A stretch of DNA of 64,000 bases from an uncultured Clostridium sp. (GTDB lineage Bacteria > Bacillota > Clostridia > Clostridiales > Clostridiaceae), in contig CAKVLD010000001.1 of assembly GCA_934755305.1 (NCBI GenBank), positions 117,697 through 181,696 on the forward strand, in the 5' to 3' direction. Both the position numbers and the translations under genes were made by a program. The notes under the pieces are model-generated. The model did no database searches. It worked only from the letters and a program-made list of their open reading frames with translations, and was not told where the DNA came from. This document shows, one piece after another, positions 17,885 through 27,152 of this stretch (the first letter of the stretch is position 1; every line of letters starts with the position of its first letter).

Positions 17885-18140
17885 AGATTAGGATACTTTA
17901 TATCTTCATTCACTAGTCAAAAGGGAGATATAGGAAAAAATAAACTCTATCCTTAACCAAGGTAAGAATAATGAAGCTTTTACTATAATTTATTTTAGGG
18001 AAATCTAGATTAGAAATAGATAAGCAAGGTAGGGGTATGATTCCACAAAATCTAAAGAATATGCAACGATATAAAAGGAAATATTAAGTATATATATTTT
18101 GGATTGAAAAATATATATTCAAAATTAAAGATACTAGAGA
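17885..18140 (+). pseudogene. mraZ: Degraded mraZ (frameshifts and stops, N-terminus lost)
   Basis: No open frame exists here, but three successive frames read like parts of one MraZ in the right order. At 17934-18005 one reads EKINSI, GKNNEAFT and YF. At 18010-18054 another frame reads LEIDKQGRGMIPQNL, the second AbrB-like domain of MraZ. At 18057-18119 a third reads EYATI, stop, KEILSIYILD, stop, KIYI, matching the end of MraZ. The usual MFIGEY start is not found. Position directly before rsmH is where mraZ belongs. Two or more frameshifts and at least two stops make a functional product very unlikely. Confidence 0.85.
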
Positions 18141-18206
18141 TTTAAGATTGTCTCTTTAAATATCTAAGACAAAAAGAATGATTTAGGAATATAAGGAGTT
18201 TTTTTA

Positions 18207-19139
18207 ATGGAATTTAAACATGTGTCAGTATTACTTAATGAGTGCTTAGAAGGACTTGATATAAAAGAAGATGGGATATATGTAGATTGTACACTTGGTG
18301 GTGCAGGACATTCTTCTCAGATTTTAAAAAGACTTTCGGAAAACGGGTTACTTGTTGGTATAGATCAAGATAAAGATGCTTTAAGAGCAGCAAAAGAAAA
18401 GTTAAAAGAATTTGAAAATGTACAATTTGTTCATAATAATTTCTATAATATAGATACTATTTTAGCAACTTTAGATATACCAAAAGTTGATGGAATACTA
18501 ATGGATTTAGGAGTATCTTCATATCAATTAGATGAAGGTGAAAGAGGTTTTAGTTATATGCAAGATGCACCTTTAGATATGAGAATGAATAGAGATAATT
18601 CTTTTTCAGCTTATGATGTAGTAAATACTTATTCTTCTGATGACTTATTTAAAGTTATTAAGGATTATGGTGAAGAAAAATTTGCAAGAAGAATAGCAAA
18701 TTTCATAGTTGAAAGAAGATCTGAAAAACCTATTGAAACAACTTTAGAGTTAGTTGACATAATAAAGGATGCAATACCTGCAAAAGCGAGAAGAGAAGGT
18801 CCACATCCAGCAAAAAGAACTTTTCAAGCAATTAGAATTGAAGTTAATGGAGAATTAAGAATCCTAAATAAGGCTATTGAGGATGGGGTAAATAGACTTA
18901 ATAAGGGAGGAAGAATGGCTATTATAACATTCCACTCTTTAGAAGACAGAATAGTAAAGCTTAAATTTAGAGAATTAGCAGATCCATGTACATGTCCTAA
19001 AGAGTTTCCGATGTGTGTTTGTGGGAAAAAACCATTGGTTAAATTAGTTAGTAGAAAAGCTATTAATCCAAGTAAAGAAGAAGTGGAAGAAAATCCAAGA
19101 AGTAGAAGCGCTAAACTTAGAGTTATTGAAAGGATATAG
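18207..19139 (+). CDS. rsmH: 16S rRNA (cytosine1402-N4)-methyltransferase RsmH
   Basis: A 310-residue SAM-dependent methyltransferase that modifies C1402 in the 16S decoding site. Visible family parts are HVSVLLNECLEGL at the start, the SAM loop DCTLGGAGHS, MDLGVSSYQLDEGERGFSY, RTFQAIRIEVNGEL, and FHSLEDRIVK. The ATG is preceded by ATAAGGAG. It is now the first intact gene of the division cluster, because mraZ upstream is degraded, with a leader of more than 300 bases. Confidence 0.97.
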   Translation: MEFKHVSVLLNECLEGLDIKEDGIYVDCTLGGAGHSSQILKRLSENGLLVGIDQDKDALRAAKEKLKEFENVQFVHNNFYNIDTILATLDIPKVDGILMDLGVSSYQLDEGERGFSYMQDAPLDMRMNRDNSFSAYDVVNTYSSDDLFKVIKDYGEEKFARRIANFIVERRSEKPIETTLELVDIIKDAIPAKARREGPHPAKRTFQAIRIEVNGELRILNKAIEDGVNRLNKGGRMAIITFHSLEDRIVKLKFRELADPCTCPKEFPMCVCGKKPLVKLVSRKAINPSKEEVEENPRSRSAKLRVIERI

Positions 19140-19176
19140 GTAATTAAGGTTATAAATAAACTGGGGTGTGAATATT

Positions 19177-19662
19177 ATGATAGTGAGAGAATTAGATTAT
19201 GTAAAAGGCAATATCGCTGTAAAGCCTGAAAGAAAAAGTACTAGAACTGATAATGACCGTAAAAGGGAATTACGAAATAAACGAAGAAAGAAAAAAGAAT
19301 TACAAAAGAAGAACTATATAAGAAAAAGTAGTATACAAATTGCAGCAATTATATTTTTCGTAGGTATGGTTACTATTTCTAGAGATGCTAAAGTTTACAC
19401 AATGCAAAAAGAGTTAGATAAATTAGATACTGAAATAGAAACAATAAAAGATGAAAATGAAGCTTTAAGAGTAAATCTTTTAAAGATTGGTTCTTTAGAT
19501 AATATAAAGACACAAGCAGAAGAAAGATTGAACATGTCTATAGCAACTAAAGAAAATACTATGGAAATAGAAGTACCAAGTAATTATTTTGAAGAGGAAA
19601 AAGAAGATACTGAAGATACAAATAAAACATTGTTTTCTAAGTTGTTGGATGCGTTTAAATAA
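19177..19662 (+). CDS. ftsL: Cell division protein FtsL
   Basis: A 162-residue bitopic protein: a basic N-terminal cytoplasmic part, one membrane helix (about 48-66, IQIAAIIFFVGMVTIS) and a coiled coil (MQKELDKLDTEIETIKDENEALR) ending in a conserved VNLLKIGSLDNIKTQAEE segment. FtsL joins FtsQ and DivIC and activates FtsW with its PBP at the septum. The start is ATG at 19177, eight bases after GGGGTG. The location between rsmH and the PBP gene is diagnostic, since the sequence itself is weakly conserved. Confidence 0.85.
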   Translation: MIVRELDYVKGNIAVKPERKSTRTDNDRKRELRNKRRKKKELQKKNYIRKSSIQIAAIIFFVGMVTISRDAKVYTMQKELDKLDTEIETIKDENEALRVNLLKIGSLDNIKTQAEERLNMSIATKENTMEIEVPSNYFEEEKEDTEDTNKTLFSKLLDAFK

Positions 19663-19705
19663 AACGCATCTAAGTTTTTATAAAGAAATAATTGGAGGAT
19701 TTAAG

Positions 19706-21910
19706 GTGAAAAAGAAAAATTATAGAGATATGGCTAAAGTAAGAAAAAGAATAACTGCTTCTTTAATAGCCATAATAACTCTACTATTTTTACTTACAGT
19801 AAGATTAGCTTATATAATGATATTTAAGCATAGCGAATATTCAGCAATGGCGGAAGAACAATGGACAAGTGAGGTTAAAATTGATGCTAAAAGAGGTAGA
19901 ATTTTAGATAGAAATGGAGTAGAATTAGCGGTCTCGGCTAATGTTTATAGAATTGATTTCGATTTGAATTCAATAAGAGCATACTTAGACAAAGAGAATT
20001 GTCCTTATAAGTCAAATGATGAAATTGCAGAGGCTATTGCATCAGCTGTAGGTATGGAAAAAGCAGATGTTTTAAAGAAGTTAGAAACTAAGCTTCCTAG
20101 TGGAGCTAATGCAGGTTCAGCTACATTAGTAAGAAGAATAGAAAAAGAACCAGCAGATAATGTAAAGAACTTAAAAATATCGGGGGTAATAATTTCTCCA
20201 GATACAAAGAGATATTATCCTAATAATAATTTTTTAGCTCATGTTTTAGGTAGTACAAATGTTGATGGTCAAGGTTTAACAGGAATAGAGCTTCAATATA
20301 ATAATATTTTATCTGGAACACCAGGAATGAAAATTTCAGAACTTGATAGTAAAAGCGGAGAGTTACCTTATACTATTTCTGAATATACAGCCCCTGTAGA
20401 TGGAAAAGATATAGTATTGACTATTGATGAGACAATACAGCTATTTGCAGAAAGCATAGCACAACAAGCACAAACAGAACAAAAGGCTAAAGCAGTTTCT
20501 GTATTAGTTATGGATCCTAATACTGGAGAAGTGTTAGCTATGGCTAATAAACCTGATTTTGATCCTAATAATCCTTATTCAGGAATAGAAGCATTTGATG
20601 GTGCAACAGATGGCGAAAAACTTCAAAAGATGTGGAGAAATAGATTAGTAAATGATACTTTCGAGCCAGGTTCAATTTTTAAGGTAATAACAGCTATAAC
20701 TGCTTTAGAAGAAAACTTGGTAAATGAAAGTAGTTCATTTGTATGTAATGGTAGTTTACAATTTGGAAATAGAACTATTAAATGTTGGAGAACATCAGGA
20801 CATGGTGCTCAAGGTTTTGGAGATATAATTCAAAATTCATGTAATGTTGGATTTATGCAATTAGGTCAAATGATTGGTAAAGAAAAGTTATGTGAATATA
20901 TAGCTAAGTTTGGATTTGGTAAAACAAGTGGAATTGATTTACCAGGAGAAGCAAAAGGAATAGTAAAGGCTGTAGATAAAATTTCTGAAACAGATTTAGC
21001 TACAATAGCTTTTGGTCAAACTAATACAGTAAATTCAGTTCAATATATGGCAGCATTTAATGCAGTAGCAAATGGAGGAACTTTAATTCAACCTCATGTA
21101 ATGAAAGAAGTTACTCATGAAGATGATAATGGTACTACTGTAGTAGATGAAAGTTTTAATCCTACAACTAGTGTTGTAGCAAGTGCTGATAAGACAGCAG
21201 AACTTAGAACTTATCTAGAAAGAGTTATTACTAATGGTTCTGGTAACAGTACATTTATAGAAGGATATCATATTGGTGGTAAAACAGGTACAGCTCAAAA
21301 GGTTGATCCTAATAATGGAACTTATGCTCAAGGAAAGTATATTTCTTCATTTGTTGGTATGGCACCTATTGACAATCCTAAAGTAACTGTTATGATAACA
21401 GTAGATGAACCTAGCAATAATGCATATTATGCAGGTCAAGTTGCAGCACCTTATGCTAAAACCTTATTCTCAAATATATTCAATTATATGTCTAATAAGT
21501 TCTCTTCAGAAAATGCTACTGCATTAGTTAAGGATGTTGTTATTCCTGAAGTAAGAGGTATGGCTGTGGATCAGGCAAAGAAAACTTTAAAGGATTTAGG
21601 ACTAGAAGCAGAAATTTCTGGAGATGGTTCAGTAGTAAAAACAATTAAACCTTATCCAGGCTATACTGTAAAGCAAGGTTCTAAGATAACTCTTTACACA
21701 AATGACGAAGGTGGAGATGCTAACAGTATTGTTATGCCTAACTTAGAAGGATATTCTAGTGAATCTGCTGAAGAACTATTAAAGGCTCTTGGCATTAATT
21801 ATACAGTTACTGGTACTGGTATGGTATATACTCAAAGTATTCCAGCAGGAGAAGTAATTATGAAAAATGTAACAGTAAAATTGGAGTTAAACTCACAATA
21901 TAAAGATTAG
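19706..21910 (+). CDS. PASTA-domain class B penicillin-binding protein (FtsI/SpoVD type)
   Basis: A 734-residue transpeptidase with an N-terminal membrane helix (about 18-38), a pedestal domain (KRGRILDRNG), and a transpeptidase domain with SIFK (Ser323 in EPGSIFKV), an SCN-type motif (QNSCNVGF) and KTGTAQK. Two PASTA domains close the protein (from about VVIPEVRG and IVMPNLEG). It crosslinks septal peptidoglycan with FtsW. The start is GTG at 19706, behind TTGGAGGAT; the frame continues upstream into ftsL without a ribosome site. Only one such gene lies in the cluster, so it could serve vegetative division (FtsI), spore cortex (SpoVD), or both. Confidence 0.93.
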   Translation: MKKKNYRDMAKVRKRITASLIAIITLLFLLTVRLAYIMIFKHSEYSAMAEEQWTSEVKIDAKRGRILDRNGVELAVSANVYRIDFDLNSIRAYLDKENCPYKSNDEIAEAIASAVGMEKADVLKKLETKLPSGANAGSATLVRRIEKEPADNVKNLKISGVIISPDTKRYYPNNNFLAHVLGSTNVDGQGLTGIELQYNNILSGTPGMKISELDSKSGELPYTISEYTAPVDGKDIVLTIDETIQLFAESIAQQAQTEQKAKAVSVLVMDPNTGEVLAMANKPDFDPNNPYSGIEAFDGATDGEKLQKMWRNRLVNDTFEPGSIFKVITAITALEENLVNESSSFVCNGSLQFGNRTIKCWRTSGHGAQGFGDIIQNSCNVGFMQLGQMIGKEKLCEYIAKFGFGKTSGIDLPGEAKGIVKAVDKISETDLATIAFGQTNTVNSVQYMAAFNAVANGGTLIQPHVMKEVTHEDDNGTTVVDESFNPTTSVVASADKTAELRTYLERVITNGSGNSTFIEGYHIGGKTGTAQKVDPNNGTYAQGKYISSFVGMAPIDNPKVTVMITVDEPSNNAYYAGQVAAPYAKTLFSNIFNYMSNKFSSENATALVKDVVIPEVRGMAVDQAKKTLKDLGLEAEISGDGSVVKTIKPYPGYTVKQGSKITLYTNDEGGDANSIVMPNLEGYSSESAEELLKALGINYTVTGTGMVYTQSIPAGEVIMKNVTVKLELNSQYKD

Positions 21911-21942
21911 TTTTATTATAGATAAAAAATAGAGGTGGTAGT

Positions 21943-23403
21943 ATGATTCTAACTAAATTGTTAAAGGGATTAGATTATGAAGTAATACAAGGAAAGGATA
22001 GCATAGAAATAAATGAAGTTAACTATGATAGTAGATTAGTTAAAAATGATAGTTTGTTTGTATGTATTAAAGGCTTTGCAGTAGATGGACATAAATATGC
22101 TAAAGCTGCTATAGAAAAAGGAGCAACAGCAATAGTTTGCGAAGATTTTATAGAATGTGATAATAGTGAAGTTGCCATTATAAAAGTTAAGGATACTAGA
22201 AAAGCATTAGCAATAATAGGAAGTAATTTTTATGATAATCCTTCTAAGAAGATGAAAATTATTGGAGTTACAGGTACAAATGGAAAGACTACTACGACTT
22301 TTATGTTAAAAAACATATTAGAAGAAGCTGGTAAAAAGGTTGGGCTTGTAGGAACTATAGCTAACTATATAGGAGAAGAAAAACTTGATACAGAAAGAAC
22401 TACTCCAGAATCATTTGAATTACAAAAGCTTTTTCATGATATGGTTGAGAAGGGCTGTGAATATTGTGTAATGGAAGTTTCATCTCACTCTTTATCATTA
22501 GATAGAGTCTATGGAATAGAATTTGAAGCAGGAATATTTACTAATATAACAAGAGATCATTTGGATTTCCATAAGACTTTTGAAAATTATTATGAAGCTA
22601 AATTTAAATTATTCGAAAGAAGTTGTTTAAATGTAGTTAATGTTGACGATAATTATGGTAAAGATGTTGTTAGAGATCTTAAGAAATTGGGAAAAGATAA
22701 CATAATTACAGTATCTATCAAAGAAAATAGTGATTTAAAAGTATTTGATGAAGCATGTGAAAGTGATCATGTAAGCTTTAAATTAAATATTGATGGAAAA
22801 GAAGAAAGCTTTATGGTAGATATGCCAGGTGAATTTAATATCTACAATGCTTTAGGGGTTATAGGTACTATGAAAGGTCTTGGTGTTTCACTAGAATACA
22901 TTAAAAAAGGTCTTGAAGAAGTAGTAGTATTAGGTAGATGTGAAAGAGCTGGTAAGAAATATAACTTACCTTACACAATTATTTTAGATTATGCTCATAC
23001 TCCAGATGGATTAGAGAATATATTAAAAACTGCTAGAGGATTCACTAAAAATAGATTAATTTCTGTATTTGGATGTGGTGGAGATAGAGATAAAGTTAAG
23101 AGACCACAAATGGGAAAAATAGGAACTGATTTGTCTGATATAGCTATAGTGACTTCTGATAATCCAAGAACAGAAGAACCTATGAGTATTATAGATGATA
23201 TAGTTAAAGGAATAAATAAGGATAATTATGAAGTAGTTGAAAATAGAAAAGATGCTATTGAAAAAGCTATAGACATTGCAAAAGAAGGAGATGTTATAGT
23301 TATAGCAGGTAAAGGGCATGAAGATTATCAAATTTTAAATACAGGAAAAATACATTTTGATGAAAGAGAAGTAGTAGATGAAATTCTTTCAAAGAGAATA
23401 TAA
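21943..23403 (+). CDS. murE: UDP-MurNAc-tripeptide synthetase MurE (meso-DAP adding)
   Basis: A 486-residue Mur ligase. It has an N-terminal UDP-binding domain, the ATP loop GVTGTNGKTTT, the middle-domain MEVSSHSLSLDRV region with the lysine-carbamate site, and the C-terminal DNPRTEEP motif. DNPR is the signature of enzymes that add meso-diaminopimelate rather than lysine to UDP-MurNAc-Ala-Glu. The ATG follows AGAGGTGGTAGT. It is 32 bases after the PBP gene and is followed by a hairpin before murF. Confidence 0.96.
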   Translation: MILTKLLKGLDYEVIQGKDSIEINEVNYDSRLVKNDSLFVCIKGFAVDGHKYAKAAIEKGATAIVCEDFIECDNSEVAIIKVKDTRKALAIIGSNFYDNPSKKMKIIGVTGTNGKTTTTFMLKNILEEAGKKVGLVGTIANYIGEEKLDTERTTPESFELQKLFHDMVEKGCEYCVMEVSSHSLSLDRVYGIEFEAGIFTNITRDHLDFHKTFENYYEAKFKLFERSCLNVVNVDDNYGKDVVRDLKKLGKDNIITVSIKENSDLKVFDEACESDHVSFKLNIDGKEESFMVDMPGEFNIYNALGVIGTMKGLGVSLEYIKKGLEEVVVLGRCERAGKKYNLPYTIILDYAHTPDGLENILKTARGFTKNRLISVFGCGGDRDKVKRPQMGKIGTDLSDIAIVTSDNPRTEEPMSIIDDIVKGINKDNYEVVENRKDAIEKAIDIAKEGDVIVIAGKGHEDYQILNTGKIHFDEREVVDEILSKRI

Positions 23404-23437
23404 GAATATTTTTGTAAAATTAATATTATAATAGGTT

Positions 23438-23472
23438 ATGTGGAATATTGGGCTTGAGTCAATATTCCACAT
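23438..23472 (+). promoter_or_regulatory. Perfect hairpin between murE and murF
   Basis: Thirteen bases, ATGTGGAATATTG (23438-23450), are perfectly complementary to 23460-23472, with a nine-base loop GGCTTGAGT. No T run follows, so this is not a standard terminator; RNA processing or partial attenuation is possible. Confidence 0.6.
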
Positions 23473-23511
23473 ATTATTGAAAATATAAGATGTAGATAGG
23501 TGGATTTTAAG

Positions 23512-24858
23512 GTGGAATTAACATTTAAAGAACTAGTAGAAGCTATAGATGGTAAATTGATAGTAGAATCAGATAATAAAGAATTTAATCATATTTGTAC
23601 TGATACTAGAAAAATTGGAAAAAATAATGTTTTCTTAGCATTAAAAGGTGAAGTATTTAATGGAAATGAATATGTAAATGCTGCTTTGGAAAAAGGTGCA
23701 TCTATAGCAATAGTAGACGAAGTTTTATTTGATGAAAAAGAAGTAAGAGGAAATGTAATTAAGGTAGAAAATACATATGATGCTTTACTAAAACTTGCAA
23801 AGTATTATAGAGAAAAGCTTAAAGTTAAGGTTGTAGGTATAACAGGATCTACTGGTAAAACTTCAACTAAAGATTTAGTTGCTGCTTTTTTAAGTGGAAA
23901 ATATAAGGTGTTTAAGACTAAAGGAAATTTTAATAATCATATAGGTTTACCTCTTATGATATTAAGTTTAGATTCTTCCATTGAAGTAGCTGTATTAGAA
24001 CTTGGAATGAGTAACCTTGGTGAAATTCATACCCTTGCAGATTGTGCAAGACCAGATATAGCTTTAATAACTAATATTGGCTTGTCTCATATAGAAAATT
24101 TAAAAACAAGAGAAAATATATTAAAGGCAAAGCTAGAAATAACAGATTTCTTTAAGAAAGATAATACACTAGTAGTAAATAGTGAAGATGATTATTTAAA
24201 GAACTTAAAAGAAGAAGATTTTAAAATAATAAAAACTGGTTATAATGAATTAAGTAACTATAAGGCTAAGAATGTTAGTTTAACAGAAAGTACAACTTCT
24301 TTTGAAATAGAAGATGAAAACAAAACTTATAAATTTGTTTTACCAATGGTAGGAGCTCATAATGTTTTAAATGCTTTATTAGGAATAGTTGCATCTAAAA
24401 TTTTAGGAGTATCTTATGAGGAAATGTTAAGAGGATTAGATAATATAGAGGCAACTTCTATGAGATTAGAATTTATAAAAACTAATGATTATACAATAAT
24501 AAATGATTGTTATAATGCTAGTCCAGATTCTATGAAAGCTGCTTTAGATGTCCTAAAAAATCATTCTGGTGAAAGAAAAATAGCTATACTTGGAACTATG
24601 AGAGAACTAGGGGATGAATCTAAGAGAGCTCATAAGGAAGTTGCAGAATATGCAAAAGATAAAGCAGATATATTAGTTTCAACTGGTGAATATGTAGAAG
24701 ATTATAAGTTGGGTTTTAGTGAAGATAATATAATGATTTATGAGACTAAGGAAGAATTAATAAGAGCTATGAAAAATTTTATTAAACCAAATGATGTTAT
24801 TTTAGTAAAAGCATCAAGAGGAGCAAAGTTTGAAGAAATAGTAGAAGGATTACAGTAA
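23512..24858 (+). CDS. murF: UDP-MurNAc-tripeptide-D-Ala-D-Ala ligase MurF
   Basis: A 448-residue Mur ligase with an N-terminal ELTFKELVEAIDGKLI, an ATP loop GITGSTGKTSTKD, LELGMSNLGEIHTLA and the C-terminal NDCYNASPDSMKAAL. It adds D-Ala-D-Ala to finish the UDP-MurNAc pentapeptide. Start GTG at 23512 is preferred because GGTGG ends 8 bases before it; GTG at 23500 is in frame but has no ribosome site. It lies between murE and mraY in usual order. Confidence 0.96.
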   Translation: MELTFKELVEAIDGKLIVESDNKEFNHICTDTRKIGKNNVFLALKGEVFNGNEYVNAALEKGASIAIVDEVLFDEKEVRGNVIKVENTYDALLKLAKYYREKLKVKVVGITGSTGKTSTKDLVAAFLSGKYKVFKTKGNFNNHIGLPLMILSLDSSIEVAVLELGMSNLGEIHTLADCARPDIALITNIGLSHIENLKTRENILKAKLEITDFFKKDNTLVVNSEDDYLKNLKEEDFKIIKTGYNELSNYKAKNVSLTESTTSFEIEDENKTYKFVLPMVGAHNVLNALLGIVASKILGVSYEEMLRGLDNIEATSMRLEFIKTNDYTIINDCYNASPDSMKAALDVLKNHSGERKIAILGTMRELGDESKRAHKEVAEYAKDKADILVSTGEYVEDYKLGFSEDNIMIYETKEELIRAMKNFIKPNDVILVKASRGAKFEEIVEGLQ

Positions 24859-24872
24859 AAGAATAAAGAGTT

Positions 24873-24909
24873 AGGAGGTGAGCTGCCATAGAGGATGGCA
24901 GAACTCATG
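24873..24909 (+). promoter_or_regulatory. Stem-loop between Shine-Dalgarno and start of mraY
   Basis: A strong AGGAGGTG (24873-24880) is followed by a 7-bp perfect hairpin, CTGCCAT (24883-24889), loop AGAGG, ATGGCAG (24895-24901). The first in-frame ATG (24895) lies inside the stem, 14 bases from the ribosome site. The next in-frame ATG (24907) is 26 bases away linearly, but only 7 unpaired bases away if the hairpin is folded. Confidence 0.7.
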
Positions 24910-25881
24910 GGGGAATTATTAACAGGATTTTTTAATAGTAAAATAATAGTAGCATTTGTAGTTGGATTTATAGCATCAATAGTATTAGGTCCTATTATAA
25001 TACCAATATTACACAAACTTAAATTTGGCCAAAATATTCGTAAAGAAGGGCCACAAAGTCACTTAAAGAAAGCGGGAACACCAACTATAGGAGGTCTTAT
25101 ATTTATAATTTCTATAGTTATTGTTATGATTTGTTCAAGATATGGATTAACAGATAAAGGTATGATTGTTTTATATGGAACATTAGCCTTTGGATTAATA
25201 GGATTTTTAGATGATATATTAAAAATTATTCATAAAGAAAATGAAGGGTTAACAGCAAAGCAAAAATTTGCTCTTCAAATTGTTTTTTCTGTAGCAATAG
25301 CTATATATGGTTATAAAATAATAGGAACAGCTATATCTATACCATTTACAGATATGCAATTAGATTTAGGAGTGTTCTATATACCATTTGTTATTTTTTA
25401 TTTCTTAGCTGTAACTAATGCTGTAAACTTAACTGATGGATTAGATGGATTAGCAACATCAGTTACTATCTTAGTTTTAACTTTCTTTAGTATAGTTGCA
25501 ACTAAACTTGGAGTAAGTAGTGTTGCAGTATTTTCAGTAGGTCTTACAGGAGCTTTACTAGGATTTTTAAGATATAATGCATATCCTGCTAAAGTTTTTA
25601 TGGGGGATACTGGTTCACTAGCGTTAGGAGGAGCTATAGCAACTATAATGCTAGTTTTACAAACTCCACTTTTAGTGATAATAGTTGGTGGAATTTACGT
25701 TATTGAAAATTTATCTGTAATTATTCAGGTGGCATCATTTAAATTAACTGGTAAAAGAGTGTTTAAGATGGCTCCAATACATCACCATTTTGAACATTGT
25801 GGTTGGTCAGAAGTTAAGATAGTTACAGTATTTTCAGTGGTTACATTCATTTTGTGTATAATTGGTTTTATATCTCTTTAA
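24895..25881 (+). CDS. mraY: Phospho-N-acetylmuramoyl-pentapeptide transferase MraY
   Basis: A 328-residue membrane enzyme with about ten helices that makes lipid I from UDP-MurNAc-pentapeptide and undecaprenyl phosphate. Visible are GPQSHLKKAGTPTIGG, the acidic FLDDILKI region, NAVNLTDGLDGLA, FMGDTGSLALGG and the C-terminal MAPIHHHFEHCGWSE loop, all active-site segments of the family. The start is uncertain: ATG 24895 is inside a stem-loop, and ATG 24907 (324 residues) would be reached at normal spacing if that stem forms. Both give a complete enzyme. No murD follows, unlike many dcw clusters. Confidence 0.95.
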   Translation: MAELMGELLTGFFNSKIIVAFVVGFIASIVLGPIIIPILHKLKFGQNIRKEGPQSHLKKAGTPTIGGLIFIISIVIVMICSRYGLTDKGMIVLYGTLAFGLIGFLDDILKIIHKENEGLTAKQKFALQIVFSVAIAIYGYKIIGTAISIPFTDMQLDLGVFYIPFVIFYFLAVTNAVNLTDGLDGLATSVTILVLTFFSIVATKLGVSSVAVFSVGLTGALLGFLRYNAYPAKVFMGDTGSLALGGAIATIMLVLQTPLLVIIVGGIYVIENLSVIIQVASFKLTGKRVFKMAPIHHHFEHCGWSEVKIVTVFSVVTFILCIIGFISL

Positions 25882-25902
25882 TAATGGTATGGAGGATTTA
25901 TA

Positions 25903-27024
25903 ATGAATAGAGGTATGAAAAAAAAGAAGAAATTGGGGAGTATGGACTATGGTGTTTTTTATGCAGTAATGATCTTATTATCTATTGGTATTGTTATGGT
26001 ATATTCAGCAAGTTCATATTATGCAATGTTTAAATATAAAGATAGTACTGTATTTTTAAAGAAACAAATATTTTCTTGTGCTTTAGGTGTATTTGCTATG
26101 TTTATAACATTAAAATTTGATTATCATAAATTAAAAAAAGTCACATTACCATTAATGATTATAACTGTACCATTACTTCTTCTTGTGTATGCATTCCCGG
26201 CAGTAAATGGTGCACAAAGATGGATATCTTTAGGGCCTTTATCTTTTCAACCTTCAGAGCTTACTAAATACGTTGTGGTTTTATTTTTGGCAATGAGTTT
26301 ATCAGCTAAAGGTGATGAGATTAAGAAATTTTGGACAGGGATAATACCTTATTTAGGTGTAGCAGGTTTTTATGCAGGACTTGTATTAGCACAGAAAAAT
26401 TTAAGTATAGCATCTGTAATAATGATAGTAACTTTTATAATGCTATTCTGTGCAGGGGGAAATCTTAAACAGTTATTTGGATACGTAGCTCCAGCCATGG
26501 TAGCAGCAGCATTATTTTTTACTTTTAGTTCTTCATATAGAAGAAAAAGAATGCTTAATTTTATAAATCCGTGGGAAGATGCAGCTGGAGATGGATATCA
26601 ACTTATACAATCTTTTTATGCATTAGGTGCTGGAGGTGTATTAGGTCTTGGTCTTGGGCAATCAAGACAAAAGACATTATATATGCCAGAGCCGCATAAT
26701 GACTTTATATTTTCAATAATTGGTGAAGAGCTAGGATTTATAGGTTGTATTTGTATAATTGGTTTATTTGTCTTTTTAATATGTAGAGGAATACGTGTAG
26801 CATTACGAGCTAAAGATTCTTATGGAACATTATTAGCAATAGGGATAACATCTGTTATAGGTGTTCAAACCATAATTAACTTAGCAGTTGTAACAGGATC
26901 AATGCCAGTTACAGGTGTTCCATTACCGTTTATAAGCTATGGGGGTACATCATTAGCTATAACAATGGCTGCTATAGGAATACTTCTAAATATTTCTAAG
27001 CAAGGAATATCAAAAGAAAATTAG
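25903..27024 (+). CDS. ftsW: Septal peptidoglycan polymerase FtsW (SEDS family)
   Basis: A 373-residue SEDS glycosyltransferase with about ten membrane helices. It has an IGIVMVYSASSYYAM start, NGAQRWISLGPLSFQPSELTKY with the conserved W and R, and near the end PVTGVPLPFISYGGTS. It polymerises lipid II together with the PBP encoded at 19706. SpoVE-type function in sporulation is an alternative, since clostridial copies of FtsW, RodA and SpoVE are hard to tell apart by sequence alone; its place in the division cluster favours FtsW. ATG is preceded by GGAGGA, and a terminator follows. Confidence 0.93.
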   Translation: MNRGMKKKKKLGSMDYGVFYAVMILLSIGIVMVYSASSYYAMFKYKDSTVFLKKQIFSCALGVFAMFITLKFDYHKLKKVTLPLMIITVPLLLLVYAFPAVNGAQRWISLGPLSFQPSELTKYVVVLFLAMSLSAKGDEIKKFWTGIIPYLGVAGFYAGLVLAQKNLSIASVIMIVTFIMLFCAGGNLKQLFGYVAPAMVAAALFFTFSSSYRRKRMLNFINPWEDAAGDGYQLIQSFYALGAGGVLGLGLGQSRQKTLYMPEPHNDFIFSIIGEELGFIGCICIIGLFVFLICRGIRVALRAKDSYGTLLAIGITSVIGVQTIINLAVVTGSMPVTGVPLPFISYGGTSLAITMAAIGILLNISKQGISKEN

Positions 27025-27037
27025 GATTAATATGTTT

Positions 27038-27073
27038 TGCCACTACTTTCAAAAAGTAGTGGCATTATTTTTA
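27038..27073 (+). terminator. Intrinsic terminator after ftsW
   Basis: A 12-bp perfect stem (TGCCACTACTTT/AAAGTAGTGGCA) with a three-base loop is followed by TTATTTTT. It splits the cluster into a mur/ftsW part and an ftsQ-divIVA part. Confidence 0.88.
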
Positions 27074-27152
27074 TTAATTTGATGAAATTAATAATATTAA
27101 GTGGTATTATATTTATATGATAAAAACTTATAAAAATTAGGATGGGAAGTTT

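Noticed and set aside
19589..19705. A 39-codon N-terminal extension of the PASTA-PBP overlapping ftsL
   Set aside because: GTG 19706 has an excellent ribosome site and gives the normal short basic cytoplasmic start before the membrane helix.
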